Shown: positions 7,640 through 17,423 of the stretch, piece by piece
Numbering within the stretch: position 1 is the first letter of the stretch
Layout of the letters: each line of letters starts with the position of its first letter
Assembly: GCF_000690055.1 (NCBI RefSeq)
Contig: NZ_JJNZ01000004.1
Span: forward strand, 1 to 64,000
Length of the DNA: 64,000 nucleotides
Direction of reading: 5' to 3'
Source: Pseudoalteromonas fuliginea
Lineage (GTDB): Bacteria; Pseudomonadota; Gammaproteobacteria; Enterobacterales; Alteromonadaceae
Notes under the pieces: model-generated
The model's input: the letters and a program-made list of their open reading frames with translations, nothing else
What the model was told of the DNA's origin: nothing
The model's database searches: none
Made by a program: the position numbers and the translations under genes

Positions 7640-9226
7640 TTAACTCATAGCCATCATCATTACCGATGGATTTTCTAAGTACGATTTCCATAGGTTATTA
7701 AAACGAGCAATAGTCCCGCCATCAATAACGCGATGATCGCCAGACCAACTCACTTGCATAATAGCTTTACTCACAACTTGCCCACTTTCGTCAAAACGTG
7801 GTAGATGCTGTAGTTTACCAAGCGCAACAATAGCCACTTCTGGTTTATTAATGATAGGGGTTGCGATAGTGCCGCCAATTGCACCAATATTAGAGATGCT
7901 AATCGTCCCACCTTTTAAATCATCCGGTGCAACACGCCCTTCTCGCGCTGAATGAGTTAAGCGAGTTAAATCATTTGCCACATCTACAATGCTTTTACTC
8001 TGACACGATTTAATATTAGGCACTAACAAGCCAATTTTTGAATCAACCGCTATACCAATATTATGATCGCTATAATAGGTAAGCTCTGAGCAATCATCAT
8101 TCACTTTTGAATTCAGTACAGGGTACTCTTTCATTGCTAGCGAGAGTGCTTTTACAAAAAATGGCATCATGGTGAGCTTTACGCCTTGTGCTTTGTACTG
8201 CTCTTTTAAGGAGCTGCGCAAAGCTATAAGCTGTGTTAAGTCTATTTCATCACTAAACGTAAAGTGCGGAATAGTTGAAACCGAAGCCACCATTTGCTTG
8301 GCCATGGCCGCTTTAATGCCTTTAATTTGCTCTACTCGTACGCCACCGCTTTGATTCTGTGTTTGGTTTTGCACTGCACTTTGAGAAGCATCGCTATTAA
8401 GCGGTGAAGTATCAATAGTATTTGGCACTTCGCCTTTTACAAACTCTTCAATATCTTGCTTGTAAATTCGACCATTTTTACCACTACCTGGAACGCACGT
8501 TAAATCAACATCAAGTTCACGTGCTTTACGGCGAACCGCAGGCGACGCCACCGCTTTTTGATTGATAACTTTTACAGCTTGCTGCGTTTTAACAGTGGCA
8601 ACTTTTTCAGCGACAGCATTAGTTTGAGCCTTTACGACCGCTTGGTTTATATCAACATTTGGCTTTACTGCACTGCCTGCAATTGTCATTTGAAACAACG
8701 GGCTATGTACTTTTGCTATTTCACCTTTTTGGTAATATAGCTTTTGCACTGTGCCTGTATATTTTGCCGGAATTTGTACTAATGCTTTGTCGGTCATTAC
8801 GTCACAAACAGCTTGGTCTTCTTCTATTTCATCGCCTTCTGCGACTAACCAATCAACAATCTCACACTCAACAATACCTTCACCAATATCTGGGAGTATA
8901 AAGTCCTCAACTACATCAGATACATTGTTATTAGTTTGATTTTCAGCTTGAACTGGCTCTTCTACTACTTCATTACTCGTACTATCACCACTTACATCCA
9001 TAGCAAATAAAGGTGCATGTACTTTAGCAATTTCACCTTTTTGATAATATAGCTTTGAAATAATGCCATCATGCACTGCCGGAATTTGTACTAATGCTTT
9101 GTCTGTCATCACATCACAAATTGGCTGATCCTCAGATACGGTATCGCCTTCTTGAACTAGCCACTCAACAACTTCGCATTCAACAATGCCTTCACCAATA
9201 TCGGGTAATATAAAATCTTTAGCCAT
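7640..9226 (-). CDS. bkdB: branched-chain 2-oxoacid dehydrogenase E2 (dihydrolipoamide acyltransferase), two lipoyl domains
   Basis: Acyltransferase core of the branched-chain 2-oxoacid dehydrogenase complex, 528 aa. It carries acyl groups from E1 on lipoyl-lysine to CoA. Lipoyl domain 1 spans about 1-78 (Lys43 in MTDKALVQ) and lipoyl domain 2 about 107-184 (Lys147). A peripheral-subunit binding domain lies at about 222-262 (SPAVRRKARELDVDL). The catalytic domain has the active site DHRVIDGG, His498 and Asp502. Lipoyl motifs of the MTDKALV type are typical of branched-chain and pyruvate E2s, and the E1 subunits upstream support the branched-chain assignment. It is the last gene of a three-gene operon with no E3. 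Confidence 0.87.
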   Translation of the reverse strand: MAKDFILPDIGEGIVECEVVEWLVQEGDTVSEDQPICDVMTDKALVQIPAVHDGIISKLYYQKGEIAKVHAPLFAMDVSGDSTSNEVVEEPVQAENQTNNNVSDVVEDFILPDIGEGIVECEIVDWLVAEGDEIEEDQAVCDVMTDKALVQIPAKYTGTVQKLYYQKGEIAKVHSPLFQMTIAGSAVKPNVDINQAVVKAQTNAVAEKVATVKTQQAVKVINQKAVASPAVRRKARELDVDLTCVPGSGKNGRIYKQDIEEFVKGEVPNTIDTSPLNSDASQSAVQNQTQNQSGGVRVEQIKGIKAAMAKQMVASVSTIPHFTFSDEIDLTQLIALRSSLKEQYKAQGVKLTMMPFFVKALSLAMKEYPVLNSKVNDDCSELTYYSDHNIGIAVDSKIGLLVPNIKSCQSKSIVDVANDLTRLTHSAREGRVAPDDLKGGTISISNIGAIGGTIATPIINKPEVAIVALGKLQHLPRFDESGQVVSKAIMQVSWSGDHRVIDGGTIARFNNLWKSYLENPSVMMMAMS

Positions 9227-9234
9227 GGTAACCC

Positions 9235-10212
9235 CTAAAAATCCATTGATTGTTTAATTGCAGCCAACACTTTTAGTGCGTCCGGTACGTATTCTTTTTC
9301 AAGTGCCAACGGGTATGGTGTATCTAGGCCACATACACGTAAAATTGGCGACTCTAAATGCAAGAAACACGCTTGTTGTATTGTTGCTGCTATCTCGGCA
9401 CCAAAGCCATTAGTTATGGGCGCTTCATGACTCACGATTAAACGGCCGGTTTTAATAACCGATTTAGCAATCGTTTCAACATCCCATGGTAAAATACTAC
9501 GAAGATCTATTACTTCACAGCTTATACCTTGCTCGCTTGCTTGCTGTGCAGCCGCTTCAATAATCTCCATTTGAGCACCCCACGCTAAAAGCGTAATATC
9601 GGTACCCTCTTGTACTACTTCAGCCGTGCCTAGTTCAATACTGTAATCTTCTTCAGGTACTTCGCCTGTTGATGCACGATATAAACGCTTAGGCTCAAAA
9701 AATATGACCGGGTTATCATCTTTAATTGCAGCACGTAATAAACCTTTAGCCTGATAAGGGTTACGCGGTACAACCACTTTTAAGCCCGGTGTATGCGCAA
9801 AATAAGCTTCGGGTGATTGCGAGTGATATAAGCCACCTGCAATACCACCGCCATAAGGCGTACGAATAGTTAAGTTACCCACATTAAATTCATTACCACT
9901 GCGATAACGAAATTTAGCAGCTTCATTTACTATTTGATCGAACGCTGGAAAAATATAATCAGCGAATTGAATTTCTGCCAATGCAGGTGCACCAAATGCC
10001 GCTAAACCATTAGCAAAACCTAAAATACCTTGCTCGGTTAAAGGCGTATTAAAAACACGATGTTTACCGTACTTTTCTTGCAAGCCTGATGTTGCTCTAA
10101 ATACACCACCGAAGTAACCAACATCTTCACCAAAAATACAGGCTTGAGGGTGTTCATCCATCGTAATATCGAGGGCAGAGTTAATTGCGTGGAGCATGTT
10201 CATTTTAGCCAT
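9235..10212 (-). CDS. bkdA2: branched-chain 2-oxoacid dehydrogenase E1 beta subunit
   Basis: Transketolase-like beta subunit, 325 aa, which pairs with the alpha subunit to bind thiamine diphosphate and decarboxylate 2-oxo acids from Val, Leu and Ile. Recognisable blocks are [19 protein letters not shown] (about 27-45), [18 protein letters not shown] (54-71) and the C-terminal [15 protein letters not shown]. The start overlaps the alpha stop by one base (TAATG), with a GGGAGAA ribosome site inside the alpha gene, so translation is coupled. Eight bases separate it from the E2 gene. Confidence 0.87.
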   Translation of the reverse strand: MAKMNMLHAINSALDITMDEHPQACIFGEDVGYFGGVFRATSGLQEKYGKHRVFNTPLTEQGILGFANGLAAFGAPALAEIQFADYIFPAFDQIVNEAAKFRYRSGNEFNVGNLTIRTPYGGGIAGGLYHSQSPEAYFAHTPGLKVVVPRNPYQAKGLLRAAIKDDNPVIFFEPKRLYRASTGEVPEEDYSIELGTAEVVQEGTDITLLAWGAQMEIIEAAAQQASEQGISCEVIDLRSILPWDVETIAKSVIKTGRLIVSHEAPITNGFGAEIAATIQQACFLHLESPILRVCGLDTPYPLALEKEYVPDALKVLAAIKQSMDF

Positions 10213-11426
10213 TACTTAATTCTCCCTGCGGTTACTGGGTAAGCATTTGGATGCTGTTTTATATGTTCTTTTAATTGCTCGTACTGGCGTTGCAATAATG
10301 GAATTGGTGTATCGTAAACGTCAGATACCAGTTCTTCTAAAGCGGGCTTTGCAACAACTTCAGCACGTTTAAGCGCTGCTAAAATTTCTTCACGAATCGA
10401 CTCTTTTGCTTTTATATCGTCTTCTTCGTTTAACCAGTCTTGTTTGACCAGCCATTTTCTAAATTTATCAATAGGACAGGTTTGATTATTTGCTTCTTCA
10501 TCTTTAGATCGATAACCACTTGGATCGTCTGACGTAGAATGCGCGCCTAATCGATAAGCAATTGATTCAATAAGTACAGGTTCACCTTGTGTTGAGGCTA
10601 TTTCACGTGCTTTTTTAGTCGCTGCATACACAGCAAGTGCATCTGTGCCATCAACACGAATTGTTTTAATACCATAACCAACACCACGCGAGGCGATACC
10701 ATCGCCTTTAAATTGCTCATCAGCAGGGGTAGATATGGCATAGCCGTTATTACGTGCAAAAAATATAACCGGCGCTCTGTGAACAGCGGCCATATTTAAA
10801 CCGGCATGAAAGTCACCTTCTGATGCAGCACCTTCGCCAAAGTAACAAATAGTCACATTATCAATTGTGCTGGCAAGCTCGCCTGTTTTAGCGTCGATGT
10901 GCTTTATTTTTTGGCCATATGCATAACCCGTTGCTTGTGGTATTTGCGTACCCAATGGCGATGAAATCGTCATGTAGTTTAGCGCTTTAGAGCCATAATG
11001 GATTGGCATTTGGCGACCTTTGCCTAAATCCAATTCATTTGAAAACATTTGGTTCATAAATTGATCAAGTGTAAAACCACGGTAATGCAATGCAGCTTGT
11101 TCACGATATTGCGCCATGATCATATCGTCTTGATCAAGTGCAGCAGCAGAGGCTGTAACTGCGGCTTCTTCGCCTAGGCATTGCATATAAAAACTAACAC
11201 GGCCTTGGCGCTGCGCGCCTTGCATACGTTCATCTAACAAACGTATAAAACGCATTGTTTCATATAACTTAATAGCGGTATGTTTTGAAATGTCAGGTGC
11301 GGTTGCACTAGGATGGATGTCGCCGTCCTCAGTTAAAATACTAAGGGTTGGAATATTAAGTGCTTGGCCATCAATAAATTCAAGCGCGTGGTTAATATTC
11401 AGCGATACGTTATTTGGATTACTCAT
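10212..11426 (-). CDS. bkdA1: branched-chain 2-oxoacid dehydrogenase E1 alpha subunit
   Basis: Thiamine-diphosphate-binding alpha subunit of the branched-chain 2-oxoacid decarboxylase, 404 aa. The TPP motif region [18 protein letters not shown] followed by [11 protein letters not shown] (about 190-230) is clear, as is the phosphorylation-loop-like [16 protein letters not shown]. The long N-terminal extension (first 50 or so residues) is usual for bacterial BkdA1. A good ribosome site (AAGGTAGGTT) precedes the ATG. First gene of bkdA1-A2-B. A perfect palindrome 112 bases upstream of the start is the likely operator. Confidence 0.87.
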   Translation of the reverse strand: MSNPNNVSLNINHALEFIDGQALNIPTLSILTEDGDIHPSATAPDISKHTAIKLYETMRFIRLLDERMQGAQRQGRVSFYMQCLGEEAAVTASAAALDQDDMIMAQYREQAALHYRGFTLDQFMNQMFSNELDLGKGRQMPIHYGSKALNYMTISSPLGTQIPQATGYAYGQKIKHIDAKTGELASTIDNVTICYFGEGAASEGDFHAGLNMAAVHRAPVIFFARNNGYAISTPADEQFKGDGIASRGVGYGIKTIRVDGTDALAVYAATKKAREIASTQGEPVLIESIAYRLGAHSTSDDPSGYRSKDEEANNQTCPIDKFRKWLVKQDWLNEEDDIKAKESIREEILAALKRAEVVAKPALEELVSDVYDTPIPLLQRQYEQLKEHIKQHPNAYPVTAGRIK

Positions 11427-11537
11427 AACCTACCTTCTTTTGTTGTCGGTAAAACAGTGCCCCTTTAAATTATTATTGTGGGTGATTGTTGCTGGTTAAA
11501 CTTTGCAACATCTGCACTATCTTTAATTAAAGCTGCC

Positions 11538-11563
11538 AACACTTTACGTTAACGTAAAGTGTT
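11538..11563. promoter_or_regulatory. perfect 26-bp palindrome, LiuR-like operator of the bkd operon
   Basis: AACACTTTACGTT (11538-11550) is followed at once by its exact reverse complement. The core TTTACGTTAACGTAAA resembles what I recall of the site for LiuR, the MerR-family regulator of branched-chain amino acid and fatty acid breakdown in gammaproteobacteria. Its place upstream of bkdA1 fits. No liuR gene is in the window. Confidence 0.65.
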
Positions 11564-11691
11564 ATTCAACAAATCTGGGACGAAACAAAAGCAAATACTG
11601 GCTAAATAAGTGGCAAGTTAACGATACGGTTACTTTAATTAATAGTAATCATATAGTTAACTTTAAGTTACTAGTGGTCTGATGAGTTAAA

Positions 11692-12744
11692 TTAGATGAA
11701 ATTACTATCAATATCCATTGGAATAACAGTAAGGAGTGCTCTTTGCCCTAATGCTACGCTCGCATTTGGAAAAATAATAGCCTCTCCTTCAACGTCAGCG
11801 TAAATCGCTGTATCACCGTCGGTTGCAAGTGGTTCACCTTTCGCAAAGCCAGTAAAGTTCTCAGCATCGTCAGAAAAAGGAAAACTAAAATCGTGCTGCG
11901 TTCTATTAATTGTGCGGTGCACTGCAAACAATTCAAAATCGTTTGCATTAAATTCAGGATATTTAACTTCATTTTGACTAATTAATGCAGTTAAGGTTTG
12001 CTTTGTTTTTTCAAAGCGGGCCATATCATTTTGGCCAAATGGTTTAACCTGACCCAGCTCTACCGTAAAAGAGTCAGCACCGTGTATAAATGACGAATAA
12101 TAGCTAAATGTTGTTGCAGGAGATTTCATCATAAGCACGGTATTTACACCACAGCTCAATAAAAATTGTAACTGCGACTTTTTCCATGGCTTACCATGTA
12201 AAAATGGATACACAGCAAATTTTTCGTTTTTAGAGCCTCTAATTGCGGTGTGTAAGTCGTAATGACTTCGGCTGCTGCCTTGCTCACCACGGGCATAAAA
12301 ATCGCTTACGTACTGCTCAAGCTTTGCAGCGCGGTTTCGCTCATTATTCATTGGTACACCTTCAACTGTATGGTGACCATTAAATAATCTATTTAAGTTT
12401 TCTTCTACAAAACGCAGGCCAATATTAATTGATTGTGGATTACCGTAAATAAACAAAACACGCTGCTTAAGTATCAGCTCGCCTTTTATAATTTGTTTAA
12501 TGAGCGTATCACAAATTTCAATTGGCGCAGTTTCGTTACCGTGTACAGCGCTTGAATAAATTACATCTTTGCTTGTTTTAACAGCAGGTTGAAACTCAAT
12601 TACACCGGTATCGTGTATATTTACACGAGTCCCATTATCTAAAACAAACTCACCTGCATCTAAATGCCATTCGTTGTCACGACTAAGCGTTAAAAAATCG
12701 CCAGTTTGTTTTAATTCATTTAAGTAAGATGGATTGGCTGACAT
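11692..12744 (-). CDS. astE: succinylglutamate desuccinylase
   Basis: Zinc hydrolase, 350 aa, that releases succinate and glutamate from N-succinylglutamate, the last step of the arginine succinyltransferase pathway. The carboxypeptidase-like metal site is visible: SAVHGNET (His68, Glu71) and [10 protein letters not shown] (His near 165). The catalytic glutamate lies in [11 protein letters not shown]. Usual length is about 320-350. It stands alone, away from other ast genes, with AAAGGG as ribosome site. Paired functionally with the glutamate dehydrogenase at 50676, which would consume the glutamate. Confidence 0.88.
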   Translation of the reverse strand: MSANPSYLNELKQTGDFLTLSRDNEWHLDAGEFVLDNGTRVNIHDTGVIEFQPAVKTSKDVIYSSAVHGNETAPIEICDTLIKQIIKGELILKQRVLFIYGNPQSINIGLRFVEENLNRLFNGHHTVEGVPMNNERNRAAKLEQYVSDFYARGEQGSSRSHYDLHTAIRGSKNEKFAVYPFLHGKPWKKSQLQFLLSCGVNTVLMMKSPATTFSYYSSFIHGADSFTVELGQVKPFGQNDMARFEKTKQTLTALISQNEVKYPEFNANDFELFAVHRTINRTQHDFSFPFSDDAENFTGFAKGEPLATDGDTAIYADVEGEAIIFPNASVALGQRALLTVIPMDIDSNFI

Positions 12745-12821
12745 ATAATAAGCCCTTTAAAAATAATGTGAGAGTAGACTCTTATGCATATATTTTTATA
12801 AATACACAAGGTATAGAAACG

Positions 12822-12848
12822 AAAACGGCTGAATAAATCAGCCGTTTT
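12822..12848 (-). terminator. terminator after pgm
   Basis: AAAACGGCTGA and TCAGCCGTTTT form a perfect 11-bp stem with loop ATAAA, 18 bases past the pgm stop on the minus strand. The stem ends in TTTT. Confidence 0.78.
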
Positions 12849-12865
12849 AAAATTATTAGATTAAG

Positions 12866-14503
12866 TTAGCTTATAACTGAATCTACAAGCTTTTTAGCTT
12901 CTTTTTCAAGTAACGCTAAATGCGCTTCACCTTTAAATGATTCAAGGTATATTTTATAAATATCTTCAGTACCCGATGGACGCGCTGCAAACCAGCCATT
13001 TTCAGTGACCACTTTTAAACCACCAATTGCCGCATCGTTACCTGGTGCATGAGTCAATTTTTGCAAAATAGGCTCGCCAGCAAGTGTATCTGCTTTAACA
13101 TCAGAAGCACTCAATGCTTTTAAACGTGATTTTTGACCGCTTGTAGCAGGTGCATCTAGGCGTTTATAAATTGGAGAACCAAACTCTTGTTCTAATTCTT
13201 TATAAAGCGCTGATGGCGTTTTACCTGTCACAGCAAGTATTTCTGCAGCGAGTAGCCCCATTATGAAGCCGTCTTTATCTGTACACCATACAGAGCCATC
13301 AAAACGTAAGAATGCCGCACCGGCGCTTTCTTCGCCACCAAACGCAAGTTTGCCTTTACTTAAGCCTTCAACAAACCATTTAAAGCCTACGGGTACTTCT
13401 TTAACTTTACGGCTGTTACGAGCAGCTACTTTGTCAATCATAGAGCTAGAAACCAATGTTTTACCAATTTCTACGGTTTCATTCCAATCACGGTGTTTAA
13501 GTAAGTAATCGATTGCCACTGCTAAAAAGTGGTTTGGATTCATTAAACCATCTGGCGTTACAATACCGTGGCGATCGTAGTCAGGGTCGTTACCAATAGA
13601 CACATCAAAATCATCTTTTAATGCAATAAGATTCGCCATTGAATAAGGTGATGAACAATCCATACGAATTTTGCCATCTTTATCAAGTGGCATAAAAGCA
13701 AAACGTGGGTCAACAACATCATTAACAACGGTTAAATCTAAATTATATTTTTTAGCAATAACAGGCCAAAAATTAATACCCGAACCACCAAGTGGATCGA
13801 TACCAATTTTGATACCTGCATCGCTAATTGCTTTTAAATTAACGATATTTGCTAAATCATCAATATAAGGAGTCATTAAATCTTCGTAGCGGATAAAACC
13901 TGAACGCGATGCTTTAGCGAATGGGAATAACTCAACTTCAACTAAATCTTCTAATAAAAGTTGATTAGCTCTGTCTTCAATCCATTTAGTGACGTCGGTA
14001 TCAGCAGGTCCGCCATTAGGTGGGTTGTACTTAAAGCCACCATCTTCAGGAGGGTTATGCGACGGGGTAACTACAATCCCGTCTGCAAGCTCATTTGGGT
14101 GTAGCTTGTTATGACTTACGATGGCATGACTGATTACAGGTGTTGGTGTAAAGTCACCGTTTTCTTGCGTTATCACTTGCACTTCGTTAGCAACTAAAAC
14201 TTCAATAGCTGAATTAAATGCAGCCTCACTCAATGCGTGCGTATCTTTACCTAAAAATAACGGACCAAAAATATCATTTTGTTTTCTGTAATCACAAATA
14301 GCTTGAGTAATCGCCAAAATGTGTGATTCGTTAAATTTAACATCGTAAGAACACCCACGGTGGCCTGATGTACCAAAAGCAACGCAATGCTCAGGGTTCT
14401 GCTCAAGATCTGGTTCATTTAAATAATAGGCAGATACTAATTTTGGAACATTAACCAGTGCCGATTGTGGAGCAGTTTTACCTGCGCCTGAGTGAATAGC
14501 CAT
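12866..14503 (-). CDS. pgm: phosphoglucomutase (alpha-D-glucose-specific)
   Basis: Interconverts glucose 1-phosphate and glucose 6-phosphate in the cytoplasm, linking glycogen and envelope sugar nucleotides to glycolysis. At 545 aa it has the length of E. coli Pgm (546). The phosphoserine loop is [13 protein letters not shown] with nucleophile Ser148. The metal loop DPDYDRHG lies near 309-316. The sugar-binding loop GGEESAGA and the C-terminal phosphate loop RPSGTED are present. It follows seqA by 9 bases, the same pairing as E. coli seqA-pgm. Ribosome site TAAGGAAATATA. Confidence 0.95.
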   Translation of the reverse strand: MAIHSGAGKTAPQSALVNVPKLVSAYYLNEPDLEQNPEHCVAFGTSGHRGCSYDVKFNESHILAITQAICDYRKQNDIFGPLFLGKDTHALSEAAFNSAIEVLVANEVQVITQENGDFTPTPVISHAIVSHNKLHPNELADGIVVTPSHNPPEDGGFKYNPPNGGPADTDVTKWIEDRANQLLLEDLVEVELFPFAKASRSGFIRYEDLMTPYIDDLANIVNLKAISDAGIKIGIDPLGGSGINFWPVIAKKYNLDLTVVNDVVDPRFAFMPLDKDGKIRMDCSSPYSMANLIALKDDFDVSIGNDPDYDRHGIVTPDGLMNPNHFLAVAIDYLLKHRDWNETVEIGKTLVSSSMIDKVAARNSRKVKEVPVGFKWFVEGLSKGKLAFGGEESAGAAFLRFDGSVWCTDKDGFIMGLLAAEILAVTGKTPSALYKELEQEFGSPIYKRLDAPATSGQKSRLKALSASDVKADTLAGEPILQKLTHAPGNDAAIGGLKVVTENGWFAARPSGTEDIYKIYLESFKGEAHLALLEKEAKKLVDSVIS

Positions 14504-14512
14504 TATATTTCC

Positions 14513-15109
14513 TTACAGGTAATCGCGAATTTTTTCAGCTTGCTCTGCACTGTAACCAAGGCAAAGAGCCACTTCATGAAGCATCATTTTTTTACGCGTT
14601 GTATTAGAATTCGTCATAACCCAATATTCACTATCAGTTATGTTTTTAGGATTCATGCTACTGCCGCTATTAACTAAGTCTTCTTTGCTGGTAGCAAAGT
14701 AAACACGGTCGCGGCCTTTTATATCTAATACAGCCGAAAAGTCAGTTTTATGTGTACGGTAAAATGCACTTAAAATAAACAAAAAACGTCCAACAACGCC
14801 CTTTTGCATTGCCAGCTCTTCTTTATTTAGTACATTAAAAATATTATCACTTTTTTGCTGCACAGGTGCGTGAGCTACAGGTGTTTGTTTTTTTGTAGTC
14901 TCAGCAGCCGTTGGGTCTGAGCTTTTTAATGTAGCAGTGGACGTAGTCGCAGTTTGATTGTTTTGAGTTAGTTCTACGTTTGCGGTTAGAATTTTTTCGC
15001 CGCTCAGATTTAATAAACGACGTAAAATAGTGGATGCACTTTCACCAATACTTTGCGTATTGCTTGCAATATATTGATATAATTCGTCGTCTATGTCGAT
15101 TTGTTTCAT
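14513..15109 (-). CDS. seqA: negative modulator of initiation of replication SeqA
   Basis: Binds hemimethylated GATC sites and sequesters oriC after initiation. I chose the internal ATG at 15109 (198 aa) because it starts MKQIDIDDELYQYIASNTQS, matching the E. coli SeqA N-terminus, and has an ACAGGAATA ribosome site. A longer reading from 15205 adds 32 unlike residues. The N-terminal oligomerisation domain covers about 1-36. The C-terminal DNA-binding domain (about 90-198) ends TTRKKMMLHEVALCLGYS. The linker (about 40-85) is rich in Thr, Ala, Gln and Lys, so the protein is longer than the 181 aa of E. coli. Its presence implies Dam methylation. Confidence 0.92.
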   Translation of the reverse strand: MKQIDIDDELYQYIASNTQSIGESASTILRRLLNLSGEKILTANVELTQNNQTATTSTATLKSSDPTAAETTKKQTPVAHAPVQQKSDNIFNVLNKEELAMQKGVVGRFLFILSAFYRTHKTDFSAVLDIKGRDRVYFATSKEDLVNSGSSMNPKNITDSEYWVMTNSNTTRKKMMLHEVALCLGYSAEQAEKIRDYL

Positions 15110-15329
15110 GTTATTCCTGTCATTACGGGTCACATTTCTTTCTCCCGTGTGATTATACCCAAACCAATCAGAAATGCGAGTTACAACAAGCACTCCCGTA
15201 AACATATTAATATTTACTTGATTGTTGTTGATTTAACAAACAAAAGCCCAATTGAATAAATAGTCGCTGTATTTTTTGCTTTTTAGAGCAATGCTCGGCA
15301 AACTATGGCCAAATTTTCAGGAGGCTAGT

Positions 15330-16097
15330 ATGCAGTTAAATTACAAGCAACAAGGGCAAGGTCCTAACGTTATTTTGATCCACGGGCTTTTTGGATCATT
15401 AGAAAACTTAAATGTTATTGCAAAGCCATTAAGTGAACACTTTAATGTTATAAACGTTGATTTGCGTAACCATGGTCTGTCACCTCATAGCGATGAAATG
15501 AATTACCCAGCAATGGCACAAGATATTGTTGAGTTATTAGCCCGTTTAAACATAGACAAGGCCCATTTAGTTGGCCACTCTATGGGTGGTAAAGTGGCAA
15601 TGGAATTAGCACTTACCCATCCTGAGCTGGTAAATAAATTGGTTGTACTTGATATTGCACCTGTTAGTTACCCCGCTCGCCACACAAAAATACTGCAAGC
15701 ATTAAAAGCAGTTTCAGCACAATCAATCGACGATCGAAAACAAGCTGATGCAATTATGCAGCCTTTTATCGAAGAGCTTGGAGTTCGACAATTTTTACTT
15801 AAAAGCCTCGCTAAAAATGAAGAAGGTCGTTTTGCGTGGCGATTTAACTTAAATGTGCTCAATGAAAAATATTCGACAATCACATCCAATGTTAATGAAA
15901 ACAATTCTTGTTTATGCGATACTATTTTCATTAAAGGCAACGATTCTGACTATATTTTGCCCGAACATCGTACTGCAATTACAACACGCTTTAAAAACAC
16001 CAAGGCTAAAATTATTCATGGAGCAGGTCATTGGCTTCATGCTCAAAAGCCCCTTGCTGTTAATAAAGCGATAAATGACTTTTTAACTGCGATTTAA
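15330..16097 (+). CDS. ybfF: alpha/beta-fold esterase YbfF
   Basis: Cytoplasmic alpha/beta hydrolase, 255 aa from the ATG at 15330, which has an excellent ribosome site (CAGGAGGCTAGT). An upstream in-frame ATG at 15276 adds 18 residues without a site. The nucleophile elbow is GHSMGG (Ser84), the oxyanion region HGLFGS (about 18-23) and the catalytic His in GAGHWLH (His234). E. coli YbfF (254 aa) hydrolyses short-chain esters and palmitoyl-CoA in vitro; the natural substrate is unsettled. It is divergent from seqA, as in E. coli. Confidence 0.88.
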   Translation: MQLNYKQQGQGPNVILIHGLFGSLENLNVIAKPLSEHFNVINVDLRNHGLSPHSDEMNYPAMAQDIVELLARLNIDKAHLVGHSMGGKVAMELALTHPELVNKLVVLDIAPVSYPARHTKILQALKAVSAQSIDDRKQADAIMQPFIEELGVRQFLLKSLAKNEEGRFAWRFNLNVLNEKYSTITSNVNENNSCLCDTIFIKGNDSDYILPEHRTAITTRFKNTKAKIIHGAGHWLHAQKPLAVNKAINDFLTAI

Positions 16098-16192
16098 AGT
16101 AATTTTAATCGCGTGTTTTTGATTCTGCGCACTAAATATATCAATATTTATATGCTATAGTACGCGCCGTTTAATTTAAAGGTTATACGTTG

Positions 16193-16414
16193 ATGGTCAG
16201 TCAGTTAATTAACGAATTTGATACCCTAGGGTTGTATTTTGGCTTAGCCGGTATTTTCATATTCATCGGCATGGCAATTAAAGACGTACTAAAAAGTGGT
16301 AATGTACCAAAGTTCGGACAATACATTGTCTGGGGCGTGCTCTTTTTAGGTTGTTCAGGCTTTATTGCTAAAGGGCTTATTCAAGTATTTTGGCAAGGCG
16401 CAGGTGTAGGTTAA
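16193..16414 (+). CDS. DUF2788 small membrane protein
   Basis: A 73-aa protein with two membrane segments (about 14-34 and 46-68) of the DUF2788 family. The middle motif KSGNVPKFGQYIVW is typical. The ATG at 16193 is preferred over the TTG one codon earlier (ribosome site AAAGG). Function unknown. It lies 2 bases before ybfE and is probably co-transcribed with it and fldA. Confidence 0.75.
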   Translation: MVSQLINEFDTLGLYFGLAGIFIFIGMAIKDVLKSGNVPKFGQYIVWGVLFLGCSGFIAKGLIQVFWQGAGVG

Positions 16415-16416
16415 GC

Positions 16417-16695
16417 ATGGCGAAGTCAGAAACAGATAGAACTACACTCGATTTATTTGAATACGAAAAACGCCCAGGCAGGCCTAAAACCAATCCCCTT
16501 TCACGGGATATGCAGTTAAAGGTAAATAAACGTAATCAAATAAAAAGAGATAAAGCACGTGGTTTAAAACGTGTTGAATTTAAAGTTTCATCACAGTTAT
16601 ATCAAGCATTAAGTGATATGGCAGATGCACAAAATATTAGCCGCAGTGCGCTGATTGAAACGATTTTACAAGAAAGATTGGCTATTGATACATAA
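16417..16695 (+). CDS. ybfE: YbfE family protein (ribbon-helix-helix-like)
   Basis: A 92-aa protein matching YbfE, annotated in E. coli as LexA-regulated with a CopG-like C-terminus. The N-terminal half is basic (EKRPGRPKTNPLSRDMQLK). The C-terminal part has the ribbon-helix-helix pattern RVEFKVSSQLYQALSDMA, then helices around ISRSALIE. I start it at 16417; a reading from 16390 would extend into the preceding gene. No CTGT-N8-ACAG LexA box is visible upstream (16098-16416). It sits 14 bases before fldA, the same order as E. coli. Confidence 0.8.
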   Translation: MAKSETDRTTLDLFEYEKRPGRPKTNPLSRDMQLKVNKRNQIKRDKARGLKRVEFKVSSQLYQALSDMADAQNISRSALIETILQERLAIDT

Positions 16696-16709
16696 AAGGT
16701 TTTAAATCC

Positions 16710-17237
16710 ATGGCAAGTGTAGGCATTTTTTTCGGAAGTGACACAGGTAACACAGAACACGTAGCAAAAATGATCCAAAAAGAATTGGGTAAAAAGCTAG
16801 TGGCTGTTCATGATATTGCAAAAAGCTCTAAAGAAGAGATAGCTGAATTTGATTTAATCTTATTCGGTATTCCGACTTGGTACTACGGCGAAGCGCAATG
16901 TGACTGGGACGACTTTTTCCCTGAGCTTGAGGAAGTGGACTTCGAAGGTAAGCTTGTGGCTATTTTTGGTTGTGGAGACCAAGAAGATTACGCAGAGTAC
17001 TTTTTAGATGCAATGGGCATGATCAACGATATAGTTACTGAGCGTGGCGCTATTATTGTGGGCCATTGGCCAAGCGAAAGCTATGACTTTGAAGCGTCTA
17101 AAGGCATGGCTGATGAGAAGCACTTTGTAGGCTTGGGTATCGATGAAGACCGTCAACCAGAGCTAACTGAGCAACGTGTTAAAGCATGGTCGGCTCAAGT
17201 GTATGAAGAAATGTGTTTAAGTGAATTAGCTGACTAA
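16710..17237 (+). CDS. fldA: flavodoxin I
   Basis: FMN electron carrier, 175 aa, that donates low-potential electrons to IspG/IspH, BioB, methionine synthase and similar enzymes. The phosphate loop GSDTGNTEHVA starts near residue 9. The flavin-sandwiching loops are PTWYYGEAQCDWDDF (about 56-70) and GCGDQEDYAEYF (about 90-101). The length equals E. coli FldA. Lies between ybfE and fur, as in enterobacteria, with 186 bp before fur. Confidence 0.95.
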   Translation: MASVGIFFGSDTGNTEHVAKMIQKELGKKLVAVHDIAKSSKEEIAEFDLILFGIPTWYYGEAQCDWDDFFPELEEVDFEGKLVAIFGCGDQEDYAEYFLDAMGMINDIVTERGAIIVGHWPSESYDFEASKGMADEKHFVGLGIDEDRQPELTEQRVKAWSAQVYEEMCLSELAD

Positions 17238-17373
17238 TTTTCTACATATATCGCGAGCTGTTTAAATAACTATCAAACAGTTAGCGATTTAAGCTTTAAT
17301 AGCAATATAAATCAATTGTTCTTTGCACTTAACGCTTAGGCACGTTATCCTGTTTATTGCTAATGTGTCGTGT

Positions 17374-17390
17374 ACATCTTTGCAAGATGT
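17374..17390. promoter_or_regulatory. 17-bp inverted repeat overlapping the likely fur promoter
   Basis: ACATCTT-TGC-AAGATGT is a perfect dyad, 7-bp arms around 3 bases. It ends 33 bases before the fur ATG and abuts a possible -10 (TAGTAT, 17392-17397). No good -35 is seen, which would suit an activator-dependent promoter. The binding protein is unknown. Confidence 0.35.
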
Positions 17391-17423
17391 CTAGTATAAC
17401 CAAATAAAATTGAGACAGATTTA

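Noticed and set aside
15110..15205. 32-residue N-terminal extension of SeqA
   Set aside because: The ATG at 15109 has a proper ribosome site and gives the conserved SeqA start.
16098..16416. LexA box expected from the E. coli annotation of ybfE as LexA-regulated
   Set aside because: No CTGT-N8-ACAG sequence is found upstream of the DUF2788 or ybfE genes.
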